A stretch of DNA of 64,000 nucleotides from Bactericera cockerelli (GCA_024516035.1 CM044959.1:14402081-14466080), one strand, 5' to 3'. Counted from the stretch's first letter, positions 24,245-36,148 are shown. Program-made: numbers and translations. The notes: generated from the sequence alone by a model not told the origin.

Positions 24245-25935
24245 ATTTGTTAATTCTGGTTTGAATTGGTATAATTGTAATTAGTTAATTACTAATGAAT
24301 ATAATAAAATTAATTTATGGACACGGAAGGAGCTCAGAATTTGGGTCGGAGCATCCAGAGGACCAAAAGCTACCTTCATTCGTTCCACCATCATGGACTG
24401 ACCCCAACTGAATAACAAATGAACATAACGATCCATGAACAAGGAATCAGTCCAACTCATAAAATTGCATTCATAAATAAAACATTTGGAGTAACTTTCA
24501 GTGATCTTCAATGGCAAGAGAAATGAGAGGTTATTTCGTTTACTTTATTGGTTTACTTCTTGTATTTTTTTTTTTAACAGTTTTTTTTTCAAACTGATAG
24601 TAGCATGAACTTTCTCTGATAAAATTTAGGCAACTTCTACCTATTTACCCACATAAATTTGAAATTCATGTGATTGCTTTTGCCTTTTATAGTGAGTCTG
24701 ACTGCTCCGGTTTGAAGATTGAGCATCTATTTCTTATAATGGCACCATCAGTAAGCAGAAATTTCAGAGTACATTTTTAGCTTGCCAAAAAATCCAATAT
24801 CGTAAAGTATGTCTTGGAGATATTGGCCCGGGCAATCGCTGTCTGTTAATCTGACCATCTAAATTACAAATAATATATGCAATCTAAATGTCTACACATA
24901 ATGGATTGAAAGAAAGTGGACTATTTTTGAAGAAGCAACTTATTTTTGGTAAACAGTGCTCAGAACATTATCCTTGCACAAGAACTGTGGTATACAATCT
25001 ACCTAGATTTTTATACAAGTTATTTTTAGTTAAGGTAGAGGTATTTATAGTTGCATGACAATGTACAGATATCGATAATGACGAGCTAGTTTTTATGATT
25101 AATACAATTGCATACATGAAACCTGCATCGGTGTAAAAGTGCAAATCTGTAAAGTGTGAGATTGCAAAGATTTTTATCTTTACCTTATTTTTTCAAATAT
25201 GTAACTGTGTTTTTCACACAGGTCTTTTTTACATTTTTTTTTCATGTAAATTGCTATCTATTTATATATTCAGGAATCTTGGTGGGTAGGTACATATTAC
25301 TGAAGGCAGTCGGCTCTACAGGGCTATGAGAGTGTTACAAAACATGAAGAGTTAAATGACAATTATCACATGGGCCGATTTGCTCCATTGACTTTGATCT
25401 CATAAGTGTTTCTTCCACTCTTCTCACAACTAAAGATAAGGGTGGTTCAAGAATGATTAAATAATATTCTGTATTTAAAAAGTGATGCTCAAAATTAAAA
25501 AATAAATATTATTGCTCGAATTCAAAAAGCTACACATTGACATATATCATAATTGAGCTTGAAGCTGAACTATGCAAGAAAGACACAAATTTTGATTGAA
25601 TTTCAAGAAGGGCGATGAGAATCCTTTGAAGATATGTTTAAGAAAGATCTGTGAAAAAAAGATCCGGAGTATTCCTGGTTCTTGAGCGTCCAGAAACAAT
25701 GATCCATGTCGAGAATTCAGAAAGCGGGTCTAAATCTAATTTTTTTAATCAATAATTTTAGAATTTGAACGTTAATGACATTACAACATCTGACGGGTTA
25801 AAAGGACTTGGAATTTGTAAGTCACATTGCAGCAATATGAAGTATAAATATAAAATAATCTTATAATATGAGTGTGAAGAAGGTGCAGGAATGGGCAGAG
25901 TGCAGGTATAGAAGAATGATTTTTTATTGTTTAAT
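24245..25935. other. No gene seen
   Basis: A+T-rich, only short random ORFs, T-runs near 24566 and 24583. No splice-flanked open segment recognised. Confidence 0.5.
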
Positions 25936-25939
25936 TTAA

Positions 25940-26547
25940 CCCTAGCACTCCCAAGGGGGGGGCACAAAGTACCCACACCTAGAAAAAATGCTCGTAACTT
26001 TGATAATACAATACCAATTTGGCTGAAATTTCATGTAATTGTCAGAAATATTGTTTTTCATATTCTAGTGTAGTTTTTTTTTCAAACGACAACGTGATTT
26101 TTTTCAATGTTTGTCAGAATTGTCCGACCAAATCGCTCCGGCCGGGATTCGAACCCGCAATTCCGCTCCGGCCGGGATTCGAACCCGCAACCTACGAGTC
26201 AGTAGTCAAGCATGCTAACCACTAGACCACGGAGGTCGGCTCAAACAATTTACTTACTACAGAGAAATTTACTCAAAGTTTAGAAATAAGTAAATAAGAA
26301 GTGTAAAAACCTGATTTCATTTGTTCAGAATTGATAAATTAGGAAAAGCCGTTAAATTGGCCTCAAATTAAGAAATTAGTAAAAGAGAAGTGTAAAAACC
26401 TGATTTTATTTTTTCATTATTCATAAATAAAGATAAACAATTGAAACTTTTAAATAAATCAAGATTTTTCTTTATTTTTCTATGTGGGTACTTTGTGCCC
26501 CCCCCTTGGGAGTATCTGTTACCTAACAAAGCTTGGGAGTGCTAGGG
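25940..26547. mobile_element. piggyBac-type MITE with TTAA target sites
   Basis: Ends are CCCTAGCACTCCCAAG (left) and its reverse complement CTTGGGAGTGCTAGGG (right), each abutted by TTAA (25936-25939 and 26548-26551). CCCTAG ends with TTAA duplication are the piggyBac signature. A subterminal inverted block, G-run then GGCACAAAGTACCCACA, lies next to the left end and is mirrored at about 26487-26512. On the right, 27 bp separate the two blocks because CTTGGGAGT is repeated. There is no transposase and the length is 608 bp. Confidence 0.85.
26149..26238 (-). mobile_element. tRNA-derived SINE head inside the piggyBac MITE
   Basis: The reverse complement reads GCCGACCTCCGTGGTCTAGT, GGTTAGCATGCTTGACTACT, GACTCGTAGGTTGCGGGTTC, GAATCCCGGCCGGAGCG: A box TGGTCTAGTGG and B box GGTTCGAATCC. 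The last ~30 bp are duplicated in tandem (26131-26160 versus 26161-26190). The head resembles that of SINE-E at 63523-63594. Confidence 0.7.
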
Positions 26548-26935
26548 TTAATAATGAAAAAAATCGTAAACCTACTAGTGATCGACGCTTGTTTGCTGAT
26601 AGCAATTTTTTTTAATAATATGAATGAGGTCTATTTTTTTCAGTATTTCTGTCGTTGAAGACCATCCTGGAAATCCTGGATCCACCCTATTGTTATTATT
26701 ATTATTGTTCAGTAGTTTCTTCAAAACAGATCTCAATGATATCTCCCGTCTCCAAACCAAACATTTGGTGTTTTCATATCATTGATGCTCGCTTGTTGTA
26801 CTCCCCTATTTGTTTGTTTCTCAAGTCTTTCTGTTCTGTCTTACTTCCTGAAACTTGATACGTCACCGTGAACAGCCAGTTCTTGGATGCCTCATTTCAG
26901 AATTTGGTCTCTTCTTCTCTTTTCAGTCGAAAAGA

Positions 26936-26936
26936 G

Positions 26937-26976
<40 letters not shown>

Positions 26977-26988
26977 CAGAGAGAGAGA

Positions 26989-27040
<52 letters not shown>
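26936..27040. repeat. Compound (GT)n(GA)n microsatellite, duplicated
   Basis: A (GT)n(GA)n block with a CA interruption is followed by a second (GT)n(GA)n block, as if the compound unit of about 55-60 bp had been duplicated. The ORFs across it are low-complexity artefacts. Confidence 0.95.
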
Positions 27041-27498
27041 CATAGTCTTTCTTCTCACTTTTAAATTCTTTATCTTCCTCCTCATACTACATCATCATCT
27101 TCTTCTTCTTCTTCTTTTCTTTAATTCATTCCTCTGTAATGCCTCATGGATATAATTACAATGGTATTACATATTTTACTTCTCTTTTCAAATTCTCATA
27201 GCCTATGAGGTTGAATCATCAAATACAGTAGTGAGACATAAAAACCCAAACGTGCGCTTCAAATTTTAGATCAATAAAAATCATTTTAGATCAATACAGA
27301 GGAATTTATCTGCTCTAAAAGTATATCTACATTGATATCCATCGGATGCCAAATATGGAAGTAGCTGCATGTATTTCGCAAAACAAGACCAAAAGTTTAG
27401 TGTCATCTGGTGATTCTGCGAATCGGTTGATTCATAATGTGGTTCCTTTGATATGTTAGCATTTCTTCTTAATCAATGTCCATGAGTACTTACATACT

Positions 27499-27573
27499 AC
27501 CAACTTCAGTAGCTTGATCGAAAAGGCGCTGGACTTGTAATCAGAGGTCGGTGGTTCAAGTCCCAAGCTAAGC
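27499..27573 (+). mobile_element. SINE-A head split by an inverted SINE-A
   Basis: ACCAACTTCAGTAGCTTGAT...GGTCGGTGGTTCAAGTCCC runs up to AAGCTAAGC, where a second SINE-A is inserted in opposite orientation. Confidence 0.8.
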
Positions 27574-27701
27574 GAGTAATCACTTTCGTGATATCACAAC
27601 TACTCAAACTCGCTTTACTAAATCTACTGAAACCAGGACTTGAACCACCGACCACCAGGTTACAAGTCTACTGCCTTATCGATCAAGCTACTGAGGTCGG
27701 T
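27574..27701 (-). mobile_element. SINE-A inserted in SINE-A, 9-bp TSD
   Basis: It is flanked by AAGCTAAGC at 27565-27573 and 27702-27710. On the minus strand it reads from ACCGACCTCAGTAGCTTGAT to TCACGAAAGTGATTA. The two heads face in opposite directions, giving an inverted repeat whose RNA could fold. Confidence 0.85.
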
Positions 27702-28586
27702 AAGCTAAGCAAGCCGTTATACTCATCGGCCAACTATAGTTACTTTGTGACCGAGAACGTCTATCGCCCTTCACTCTAAATTCGTCCGAACACCAAAAAA
27801 CAAGAATATCTCCAAACGACACTTCTGAAGTACAATTTCATAACTTCAGCGGCTCTCTTCGAAGCAGTCGAACGAAAAGTTCTCAGCTATGCATAACCTG
27901 ACAAGTTTTTTTTCTTCAATTGATACGTTTGCTCGCATTCCTCTGGACAAAAAACAACTAGATCTGTCAGTAAACGTAGTTAAAATTTACATAAAAAACG
28001 TATTCTGTAATACCTAAAAAGTATTTAATATATTTTAAGTATACATATACATATACATAGATTTATATGTAGATTCATATACTTAAATATTGTTGCTATT
28101 CCTATCTCCTTAAATAAATTTAATATTATGTAAAGTGTTAGATTTACTTGACTTGAGAGTGAGAGTTGAACAGGTCAACTTGGCCGTTTATCCAGGATTA
28201 GATATAACCTGAACCTGAATGGTAAAATGCTAGCAGATAAGAAATCTCTTGATAAAGATCTATAGAGATAAGAGTCTATGAATATGGTGACATATAATAG
28301 GAGGATGCAACGGATCATCATGAACCATCACATCAATATAGCACCAGAAATTTCTGACATCAACTGCTTTCTCATAGAAATTATGATCACTGATGAAGGA
28401 CACCTCTCAGTTTTTAGAGATTTTGGGGAACTATAAAAGTTCAATGGACGAGGCAACAGTTGGTTCTGCAAATTACTGTGCAAAACTTGCACACAAAGTG
28501 TACATACATAGATTCTCATAAGATATAGACCAAGGGTTCCCAAACTTCCTCAAGCCACGGACCACTTTTGAATTTCATAATTTTCA

Positions 28587-28806
28587 TACGTGAGGCGGGC
28601 ATTCCCATCCCTACCCAGGCTGGGTGAGGTTGATGTGGGTAGCTGGTATGATTCCCAGGGTATGGAGGGTAAAACATCCGTCCTGACAATCTCTCTAAAT
28701 CATGACGTTAAAACCAAATAGAATCAAGTGGTCATAATAACAGTGCGTTAATTGTAAGGGTTTCACTGAAAACCCTGCAATCAGGTCAGATAATAATAAT
28801 AATAAG
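28587..28806 (+). mobile_element. SINE-E body/tail (headless)
   Basis: CCTACCCAGGCTGGGTGAGG...GTGGGTAGCTGGTATGATTC, GGAGGGTAAAAC, GACGTTAAAACCAAATAGAA, GGGTTTCACTGAAAACCCTG and a (AAT)n end match the reverse complement of 63250-63480. No head is recognised. Confidence 0.75.
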
Positions 28807-29514
28807 TCCATGTTGTGGAAAGCGACGTTTAAACCAAATAAAGAACACAAGCCCCATGAACATTCAGTTCAGAGCAGCCCCCACACAATATTCCATACTG
28901 AACGCTCACAGCCCGAAGATAAGCCATACAGTCCATACACCCTCACAAAATACCCGTCACATTGCCGCCAACATAGTGCTATGTACAATAGTTATATACA
29001 ACTTGTATACATGTTGTATAATATACAGGCATATACTCATTCACTTATTCTGAATGATAAATCGTGGCAGAGTTTATCAGAAGAGGTCAGTCCGTTATCT
29101 TTTCTTACAATACATGAGATGTGTGGACAGGAATCGTTCCCCAGCTGCTCGGGTGATAAGACTGAAGCATTCCGCATGGGAGCAATCGTGGAGACTGCGG
29201 TAGTGCCGGATATTGGAGGAAAGTAAAAGAAAATCCAAAAATGTAACAGTAAATATAACTCCAACAATCAATAAATTTAGCTTCTCGTCAGGAAAACAAT
29301 GCTTTTTTTTTCATCATCATCATAGGGTGGCGTCATCGTGAATGATGGTAGCCAGACAGTGGAGGAATGACTTAGCAATTCTACCACTGTCTTTGCAAGG
29401 AGGCTAATAATTGACAAGGGACCCCAGAACCAAGCCAATGCTGGTCTACTCCCTGTTAATAGTCCCCCAGCCAGACTGCTGGTCTACTCCCTGTTTATAG
29501 TCGTCCAGCCAGCC

Positions 29515-29726
29515 TTTTTTTAACGTTGCTTTTAACTACATTGTCATATCGCGACGGGGGTGTTACCCTAAATCCGCAGGAAACTCACAAACTTGCTACC
29601 CACTTTAACCTCAACCAGCCTGGGTTGGACCGGAATGTCAGAATCAAGAAGTCTTTACCTCGGTGGACGCTGCTTAACTTCGGTGATCCTACGAGAACCG
29701 GTGCATTCACGAGCCATCGACGCTGG
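29515..29726 (-). mobile_element. 5S rRNA-headed SINE, 5S part shortened
   Basis: On the minus strand the head reads CCAGCGTCGATGGCTCGTGA, ATGCACCGGTTCTCGTAGGA, TCACCGAAGTTAAGCAGCGT, i.e. the first ~75 nt of a 5S-like sequence. It then skips the C-box region and passes into CCAACCCAGGCTGGTTGAGG, GTTTGTGAGTTTCCTGCGGA, GACAATG...GCAACGTTAAA and an A-run. The body matches the complete element at 56565-56826. A plus ORF at 29526-29762 is an antisense artefact of this element. Confidence 0.8.
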
Positions 29727-30584
29727 AAGAACAATACTTCTTCTGGGGCACTTGTTTATTAGAATTGATATACATAGCTCATAATACCAATTAGCCTGTC
29801 ATTGGTAACTATACCAAATTTTGAGCTCAATCCAACTTTTAGTTCTCAAGTTATAGAGACACAAAGGTACATACGCACACAAGCGAATCATTTTATAATA
29901 TATAGATAATTGAAGCACTCTGAGGAACATCCGATTCCGCCAAAGACCCCCAGAACTTCCTATTCGGCATTTTCAATGTAATAAATTAACACAAATGTAC
30001 ATAATTAAAAATATTATATCCAATACTTCCAAATTCCAATACTTCCAAAAAAAAACTGGATAGAACAGTTCTTTTTAATTTGATTATGATGGATTTAATA
30101 GAACTTGTTCAGTTATCAGGTTCATCACAAAGGAATAACTCACATTGTAGGTACGGCTACTTACTTCTATTCTCAGAGTTCTAAGGAAAATAGAAAGAAT
30201 TTCTATTTTTGGAGCTACGTTTTCCTCAAACGTGTACATGTTTTCTATAAAGCTCCGTACTGGTCTTATTCATTTGCAATTCTTAATTTAATTAATCTCC
30301 CAAATTCAACGAAAAAATAACGTAATTCTGGCAACATCATAAAAATTGTCTGAATGCAAGGAATTCACCAAGTTAACGCATCCAAGCGCATCGGAGTCCG
30401 TCAGAAAGACCGATCCATCCATCATATAAATGTAGTAGGTACATATTACAATAGATTTCTAATATTTTTTTTTTCTTCAGAATAATTATTAGTATACATA
30501 TTTACAAAATCATTATTTAGCCAAACTGCAGATCCTTCGGAATTTTCTTCCAATGAAAATGAGGTGTACTCAATACTCATGTTA

Positions 30585-30806
30585 CAGTAGAACCAATATC
30601 CAATATAGTCGAACCTGGATATAAGAGAACTGGATTAAGAGTAACCTGGATATAAGAGAACTGGAAGAGTAACCTCGATATATAAAAGAATAAATCTAGG
30701 TCCAATTTATCTCTAAATAAGGCAAAATAATCTATTTATAAGAGAAACTTGAATACAAGAGAAAAAATTCCGATCCCTTGAGTTCTCTTATATCCAGGTT
30801 CCACTG
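30585..30806. mobile_element. pogo/mariner-type MITE with TA target site
   Basis: It begins CAGTAGAACC and ends GGTTCCACTG (10-bp TIR, one mismatch), each next to TA (30583-30584 and 30807-30808). Inside both ends is CCTGGATATAAGAGAACT, facing inwards. CAGTGGAACC-plus-'ATATAAGAGAA' ends are usual for Tigger/pogo relatives. No ORF. Confidence 0.75.
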
Positions 30807-30809
30807 TAT

Positions 30810-33560
30810 TTGAAATATTACATAATAGATTTGATATAATAGATAGATACATAACAGATTTGAATGTTTCAAAATTACAGGGATTTCCAAGTGATTTGAA
30901 CACATCCACTATTTTTCTTACCAAATATCCAAGTAAAGTAGGTACCTATCTCTCTCGAGTGCATTACAAATCGGTAGAGAACACCTTAGGCATTTCTAAC
31001 ACTCGGAATTCAAACAATTATCTTTAAAAATATGAAATGATAATTTTAGCTTTTTGTATTTTTAGGTTTCACTATTTCGTATCTGCTCTGCAAACATAGT
31101 TATGCACTTTTTAGATACCCGTTTGTAAATAAATACCTGTATAATGTTGTTTCTGCCGTTGTATAATAATCATTTGCATAGCAGCCATTATCACGAGCAG
31201 AAGCTAACCATAAAAGTATTCTTTTTCCTCAGAGAAGCACAGGTATCGTAGAAAGAAAGGTTGAGGTTGATGAACTACTTAACCTCTTGGAGAACGACAA
31301 AACTCCTGTTCCAATAACAAAGGACTTGCAGGAGCATCTTCTTGGACTATTAAAAATAGCAATGGATAGTTCAATAATAGTTCTTAGTTCTTCCATCATG
31401 GTTTATCTCTTCCAAGGAAGATTGCCAATGATCTGGCAGGAGTCTTTTGAATGTCCAAATCATGAATGACACTTTAGATCCTGTAAAAAGGTAGCTTGTG
31501 TCCCACACAAACAAACAGGTCCCTCACCTTTCTTCGGAGTCTTTTGTTTCTATTGGTTTGGGGTCTTTGTTTACCATTGAATTGGGGGGTTATTGGCTTT
31601 ACTTATTTGCGTCCCGTTTGAAAAGTGTTGCGTTGACCTCTTGCCATGATTCATTTGGTAGATTTTATTACGGTATGCCTACTTAATCTAATGTCAACAT
31701 TCTTTTGTACAACCTGTATTGTAGGTCAGTTAAGTAACGTGTGGGTTCCATTTGGTCTTTCAAGGGGAGCTGTATCTTATGATTTATTATGGCTTTATGA
31801 CTGTTACCTATATGCATTGTTTTAATATATTCATTAATATTTTTGAGCGAACTATTACGCAATATTTGACCATCTAAATACTATTTTTGCCACAACTTCC
31901 CGTTTTTAACTTGCGACAACCTTTGTCGTCCATTTGAAGCCATTCATGTTAATTATTTTTCTAATTATAAATTTTGTAGATTTGTTCAATACAAAGATGG
32001 TAAAGGCCCAGAATCCTTCACCATGTTTTGAAACTTTGAATTTCTGTTGTAGTTCTGTTATATTTGCTCCTTAAATATTTGTCCATCAATTTACCTTGTT
32101 TACTTAGTAGATTTAAGACTTTCTTCGTTTGACGTATTGACATGCGGCTAAAGTACTGACAATTTTGGTGATCAGACAATCACTGCCATCAGATCTCCTG
32201 ATCAAGTTTATTGTATTCTCACTTTGCGTTGTGTAATAAAGCCATACGATAAATAAAATAATTTTTTTCATGTCACAAACTCAACATGACTGTATCTTAA
32301 TTTCCTGCACCTTACTGAAATTGGCAATGTTCGAGACTCAACTCAGCGACCTCCATGTTACTAGAACATCAACTGTATTGCTCAGCCTACTAAAGGCTGC
32401 AAGTTAGTTCTTTTGAAGAAAACAGATTATGAGCCGGCGCTATTGTATAGACAATTAGACATAGGTAAAAAAAGACTACTTTGATAAGGTATTACTAGTA
32501 TTGCAATCTACTCCGTCAATTGTTAAATTGGATTCAATAATATAAATAAAGTCTCAAATGTCACTAAGGGGCGCGTTTAGCAATTGTAATGAACAGAGTG
32601 ATAAACCACTAATCGACTGATTAGTGCTCTTGGTGTTTTTTATCAATGACATGATTAGTGAATGACAATACAAATACTATTGGAAGTAAATCATTGACTA
32701 AAACATCAGGGTTGATCACATAAAATTCAATTGATTATTGATAATCGCACCCTAAATGGATCAATTTCATTCTAGTTAGTGAAGTGAAGTCAAATGAAGA
32801 TTCTATGGTCACAGGTTCCATTACCGCCCCTCGGTTATTTATACCTGATAACAGATGTGTGACTAAATTGACTGCTTTTCTTTTATCCTGTATTTTCAGG
32901 TCTCAGCAGATAATACATTACCTGAGCAGTTGAAAGTTCTATCCAATCAATATGTAAGTCAAGTTTTAGTGAACTTACCAATATGGGAAATTGAAAGTAA
33001 ACCTTCCTTGACAGAAAATCAGCTCTGCGATAACGTAATGACTATCACTGGTCAAGAAAAGGCACAACACTATCAGCAAAATTAAAATTAAAGTGCCTGA
33101 ACACAAAATTAACTATTCAAATTAATAATTTTAAACAGTTAGGTACCAAAAGAGAAAATAATAGAGATAGTTATGAAATTAGCATAATAAATCTAAATTC
33201 TTTAGGTTATTACTATTTTCATGTCTTAATTAGAACGAAAAAGATGTTCGGTTTGGCCCGTTAGCACAAAATAGTTTTACAAAATATATATTTAAAATCA
33301 CACAAAATAAAACGGTACTTGGTAGTATGACCTTATCACTTTGATAGAAGATGCCAAAACTCAAGAGAAACACCGAATGTCAACAGATATTAAGTAACAA
33401 AACTCAAATTTTAAAATAAATTACTATCGCGATAAAAATGAGCGAGCGTTGGACGAAAAAAAAAAAAACAAACGCATGCCCAAACTGTAAACAAAATAAA
33501 ATTGGCCAGAAAAAAGGTAAATAAAAAAAATTGTGTAAATAAATACAATCGCGTTTCAAG
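30810..33560. other. Mostly empty; one exon-like open segment
   Basis: A+T-rich with no recognised repeat except a weak tRNA-like scrap near 32325-32400 (minus). The exon-like segment at 31233-31466 is listed separately. Confidence 0.4.
31233..31469 (+). CDS. Possible exon or exon relic, unknown protein
   Basis: A strong acceptor precedes it: CTAAC branch-like sequence at 31203-31207, then TTCTTTTTCCTCAG ending at 31232. From 31233 one frame stays open for 78 codons and begins with residues of coding-like composition (for example VERKVEVDELLNLLENDKTP, then ITKDLQEHLLGLLK) to a TGA. I do not recognise the protein. The later residues look less constrained and I see no good donor before the stop, so it may be a terminal exon, a pseudo-exon or a TE remnant. 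It lies on the opposite strand to the apterous-like exon. Confidence 0.3.
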   Translation, partial: RSTGIVERKVEVDELLNLLENDKTPVPITKDLQEHLLGLLKIAMDSSIIVLSSSIMVYLFQGRLPMIWQESFECPNHE

Positions 33561-33589
33561 TTGGAGAATATCAGACGGGATATCTTCAC

Positions 33590-33790
33590 GAAGCCCGCGG
33601 GAACTAACACTGTGCCTTGCGCAGAACCGGAGCCCGGTGCTTGCAAGGCGACCGCACGAGGTGGAGTTAAGGGCGGGGTCATCACTTCTGTTATGGAGTT
33701 TTAACTCGAGAATAATGATATAAAAAATAATACCAGAAGTTTGTTTCCGAGCGGTAGGGGGCGAGAGAGGAGTTCATTCAGAGTGAGTCG
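33590..33790 (-). promoter_or_regulatory. CpG-rich island, possible promoter/first exon
   Basis: About 200 bp of G+C-rich, CpG-rich sequence stands out sharply from A+T-rich flanks. On the minus strand an ATG at 33682-33680 opens a frame beginning MTPPLTPPRAVALQAPGSG with coding-like composition for about 31 codons, up to a possible weak donor C|GTGAAG at 33590/33589. That would leave phase 0, as the apterous-like exon at 1870 requires. On the plus strand AGA|GTGAGT at about 33778-33786 is also a good donor. Either reading suits a transcription start region. Linking it to the apterous-like gene is conjecture. Confidence 0.35.
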
Positions 33791-33837
33791 AAGAGGTGTG
33801 AAAAGTCAAGGAAAGCGAAAAATTATTGTTTTTTTTT

Positions 33838-34004
33838 ATCCTTCTCCTTGATCCTACTCTTGTAGCTGTGACTTTTTCTTCTTCTTGATCCTGCTCTTGT
33901 AGTTGTGACTTTTTCTTCTTCTTGATACTGATGCTGTTGTATTTGTGACTTTTTCTTCTTCTTGATCCTGCTCTTGAAGTTGTGACTTTTTCTTCTTCTT
34001 GAGG
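33838..34004. repeat. 37-40-bp minisatellite, four units
   Basis: Units of TTGATCCTGCTCTTGTAGTTGTGACTTTTTCTTCTTC type repeat four times; the third is 3 bp longer. The unit length is not a multiple of three, so the charged ORF on the minus strand is not a protein repeat. It lies directly beside the CpG-rich island. Confidence 0.9.
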
Positions 34005-34438
34005 AGTGTTTACTGTTTACATCAGGAGAAGATGATATTTATTTTAAATGGTTTTCTATGTGTTGACCTTCATAAAGAAATATTTTTAGAACGGGTTTTC
34101 GCATATAATTAATAAGTAAATACTAATAGTAAGTACCTAATTATAGTATTCAATACACCTGTTCCTAATATTAAAAAAAATATGGAGAGGTAAAGTTTGT
34201 ACCCTATAGAGAGTTCAAACTTGGGTTATCGTACACCGTCCTATAAACGCTGGACTTTGCATTGCGCTTTATTTCACCGATCTTAATATCGATCTTATGT
34301 GAGAACTCTTGCATTACATTCAGCTTGTCATTGACGCTGGCTTTATCATTTATTAGCAGGGTTTCTTGTACCTATTGTTGTTTAGGTTGTTGTTTTAGTA
34401 GCAGTTATGCCATCAAATCACATATCATTTGTGGGGAG

Positions 34439-34740
34439 TCCAAATCTGCCAGTCCTATATAGTCCTACGGTCCAGATCTGTCGCTACAATTTTTATTTCA
34501 AATATGAACAGTCCATACAGGTTTGAAGTTTGTTTGTATTTACATGTGCAGAACAGGTTTGAAGTTTGTTTGTATTTACATGTGCAGATTTGGACCGACG
34601 GATCTGGACTGCCAGACTTTCTTCAGATCCAGGGTCCAAATAGATATCTCACAGTCTAGGAGACGACGGATAAGTTTGAATTTACACGCACGGTCCAATT
34701 TTAAAGATCTTGGACTGTACGGTCCAAATCCGTCAATTTA
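34439..34740. repeat. Element with GGTCCA motifs and 36-bp duplication
   Basis: GGTCCAGATC/GGTCCAAATC motifs occur several times in both orientations (about 34441, 34469, 34590, 34605, 34640, 34720), suggesting palindromic ends of a small DNA element. Within it the 36-bp block beginning CAGGTTTGAAGTTTG is exactly duplicated (34518-34553 and 34554-34589). Confidence 0.6.
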
Positions 34741-34984
34741 TCCATACTTGTGAAAGGTCCTACTTGAAAAGGTGAGTAGTGTCATGTGGACTGCCTTGTT
34801 AAGGTATTTGGGTTTAACGTAGGTTTCCACTAAATGGTCAAATGTAGTTTATCAATGCCAATATTTAAAAAAGTGTCTTTCGTTTGTCTTATGAACTAGA
34901 GACACTTTTTCCTAATTTTGTTCTGTGTACCTATTGTTAGTTCTGGTGGTGGAGGTGTGAAACTTTTTGTTACGGTAGTAAAGT

Positions 34985-35165
34985 CTCGCTGAGTGACGAG
35001 AAGTAGATACGGTACCAGCCATGTCAGGCCAAAAGCTTAATAACACGATCGTAGGAAGGGAATCCAGACGCAGGAGTGCCAGAACCAACAGACCTCAACT
35101 TTAGGGAAGAGGTTGACAAATGCCGACCCTAAATATTTTCAGGAAAAGCCAGAATGAAAAAAGAA
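34985..35165 (+). mobile_element. LINE 3' tail
   Basis: GGAAGGGAATCCAGACG, GTGCCAGAACCAACAGACCT, GGGAAGAGGTTGACAAATGC, CGACCCTAAATATTTTCAGG and AAAGCCAGAATGAAAAAAG match in order the fragment at 55838-55975. This GGAAGG-CATCC ... GCCAGAACC ... GCCGACCC arrangement is familiar as the 3' UTR of an insect RTE-like LINE. No ORF remains. Confidence 0.6.
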
Positions 35166-35184
35166 GTAACAACAATATCAATTA

Positions 35185-35290
35185 AAAATCCCAAATGGGA
35201 CGATAACTTGTCATGTCCCGGCTGGGTTTCGAACCTACGACCTCTGGAATCTCTGCATTCACAGTCACAGTGCCGTCTTTACCACTGAGT
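35185..35290 (-). mobile_element. SINE-B head portion
   Basis: The reverse complement contains AGAGGTCGTAGGTTCGAAAC, CCAGCCGGGACATGACAAGT and TATCGTCCCATTTGGGATTT as in other SINE-B copies; the distal tail is absent. Confidence 0.75.
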
Positions 35291-36148
35291 GTCAGACTTT
35301 TTTGTGGCTTCCTTGCTGAAATTCAGAGTTTTATTTTTCAAAAGTGAACTCTATCTAATTAGGTGAAGTAATAATAATATTTATACCATAAAACACCATT
35401 TTACAAAATATAAAATATTCTTCCAAGGCCGTCGATTCTGTCGAACGAGGAACTGTGCCCATCACAGCTGCCGCATTTCCTCTATCGAATCTGCATGCAC
35501 AGAGAAATCCTTTGCTTCAAAAAAGTGGTTAATTTGTCTCTTTTCTCCTGATGACTCAAACAGTCTTATGTCTACTTATTTACCAAATTCTTTGGCTTCT
35601 TGGCAGCGAGGTCCGATTGTTTCAAATGCGAGTGGCACAAAAAAATAATCCGGAGAAATGTACTGGTATTTTGATTCTCCAAAATGAAACCACCCTATTT
35701 CCGTCTGGATTCGCAGTCTCTCGTGTTATGACGGAAAGTGATTAGTGGCTATTGTCTTGATGCATTGCGCTCACTGATGAGCTCATTTGAATATTAATTG
35801 TGTTCACGGTAACGATCTACAGATCTCCTAGTTATTAAAATTATAAAAAAGTAACGTTTGTTCTTTCCGCCAAGAGAATAATGAAAATAATAGTGAGGAT
35901 TAAAAATAGTAATTCGAATCTGTTTTATTAATTAAGAATTTGTAAATATCGAGGAGAATTTGAGAAATCATTAAAATGTCGAAGAAGGGATTTCAACTAG
36001 GAAAGTGGAAATGTCAAAGAACGGATCAAGGAAATGAAAACAGAGTATTTGGAAAGGAGAAAAAGTGGAACAGAAAATAATAATCAGAAGAAGGGTGAAA
36101 TTAATAAACAACATCGAGGTGTCAAGTCATGATTTAGCTCTGGTTTTC

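Noticed and set aside
28810..29267. Coding gene at 28810-29226 (plus) or 29037-29267 (minus)
   Set aside because: The plus ORF starts in a SINE tail; the G+C-richer part (29090-29225) is open on both strands and I could not settle on convincing splice sites.
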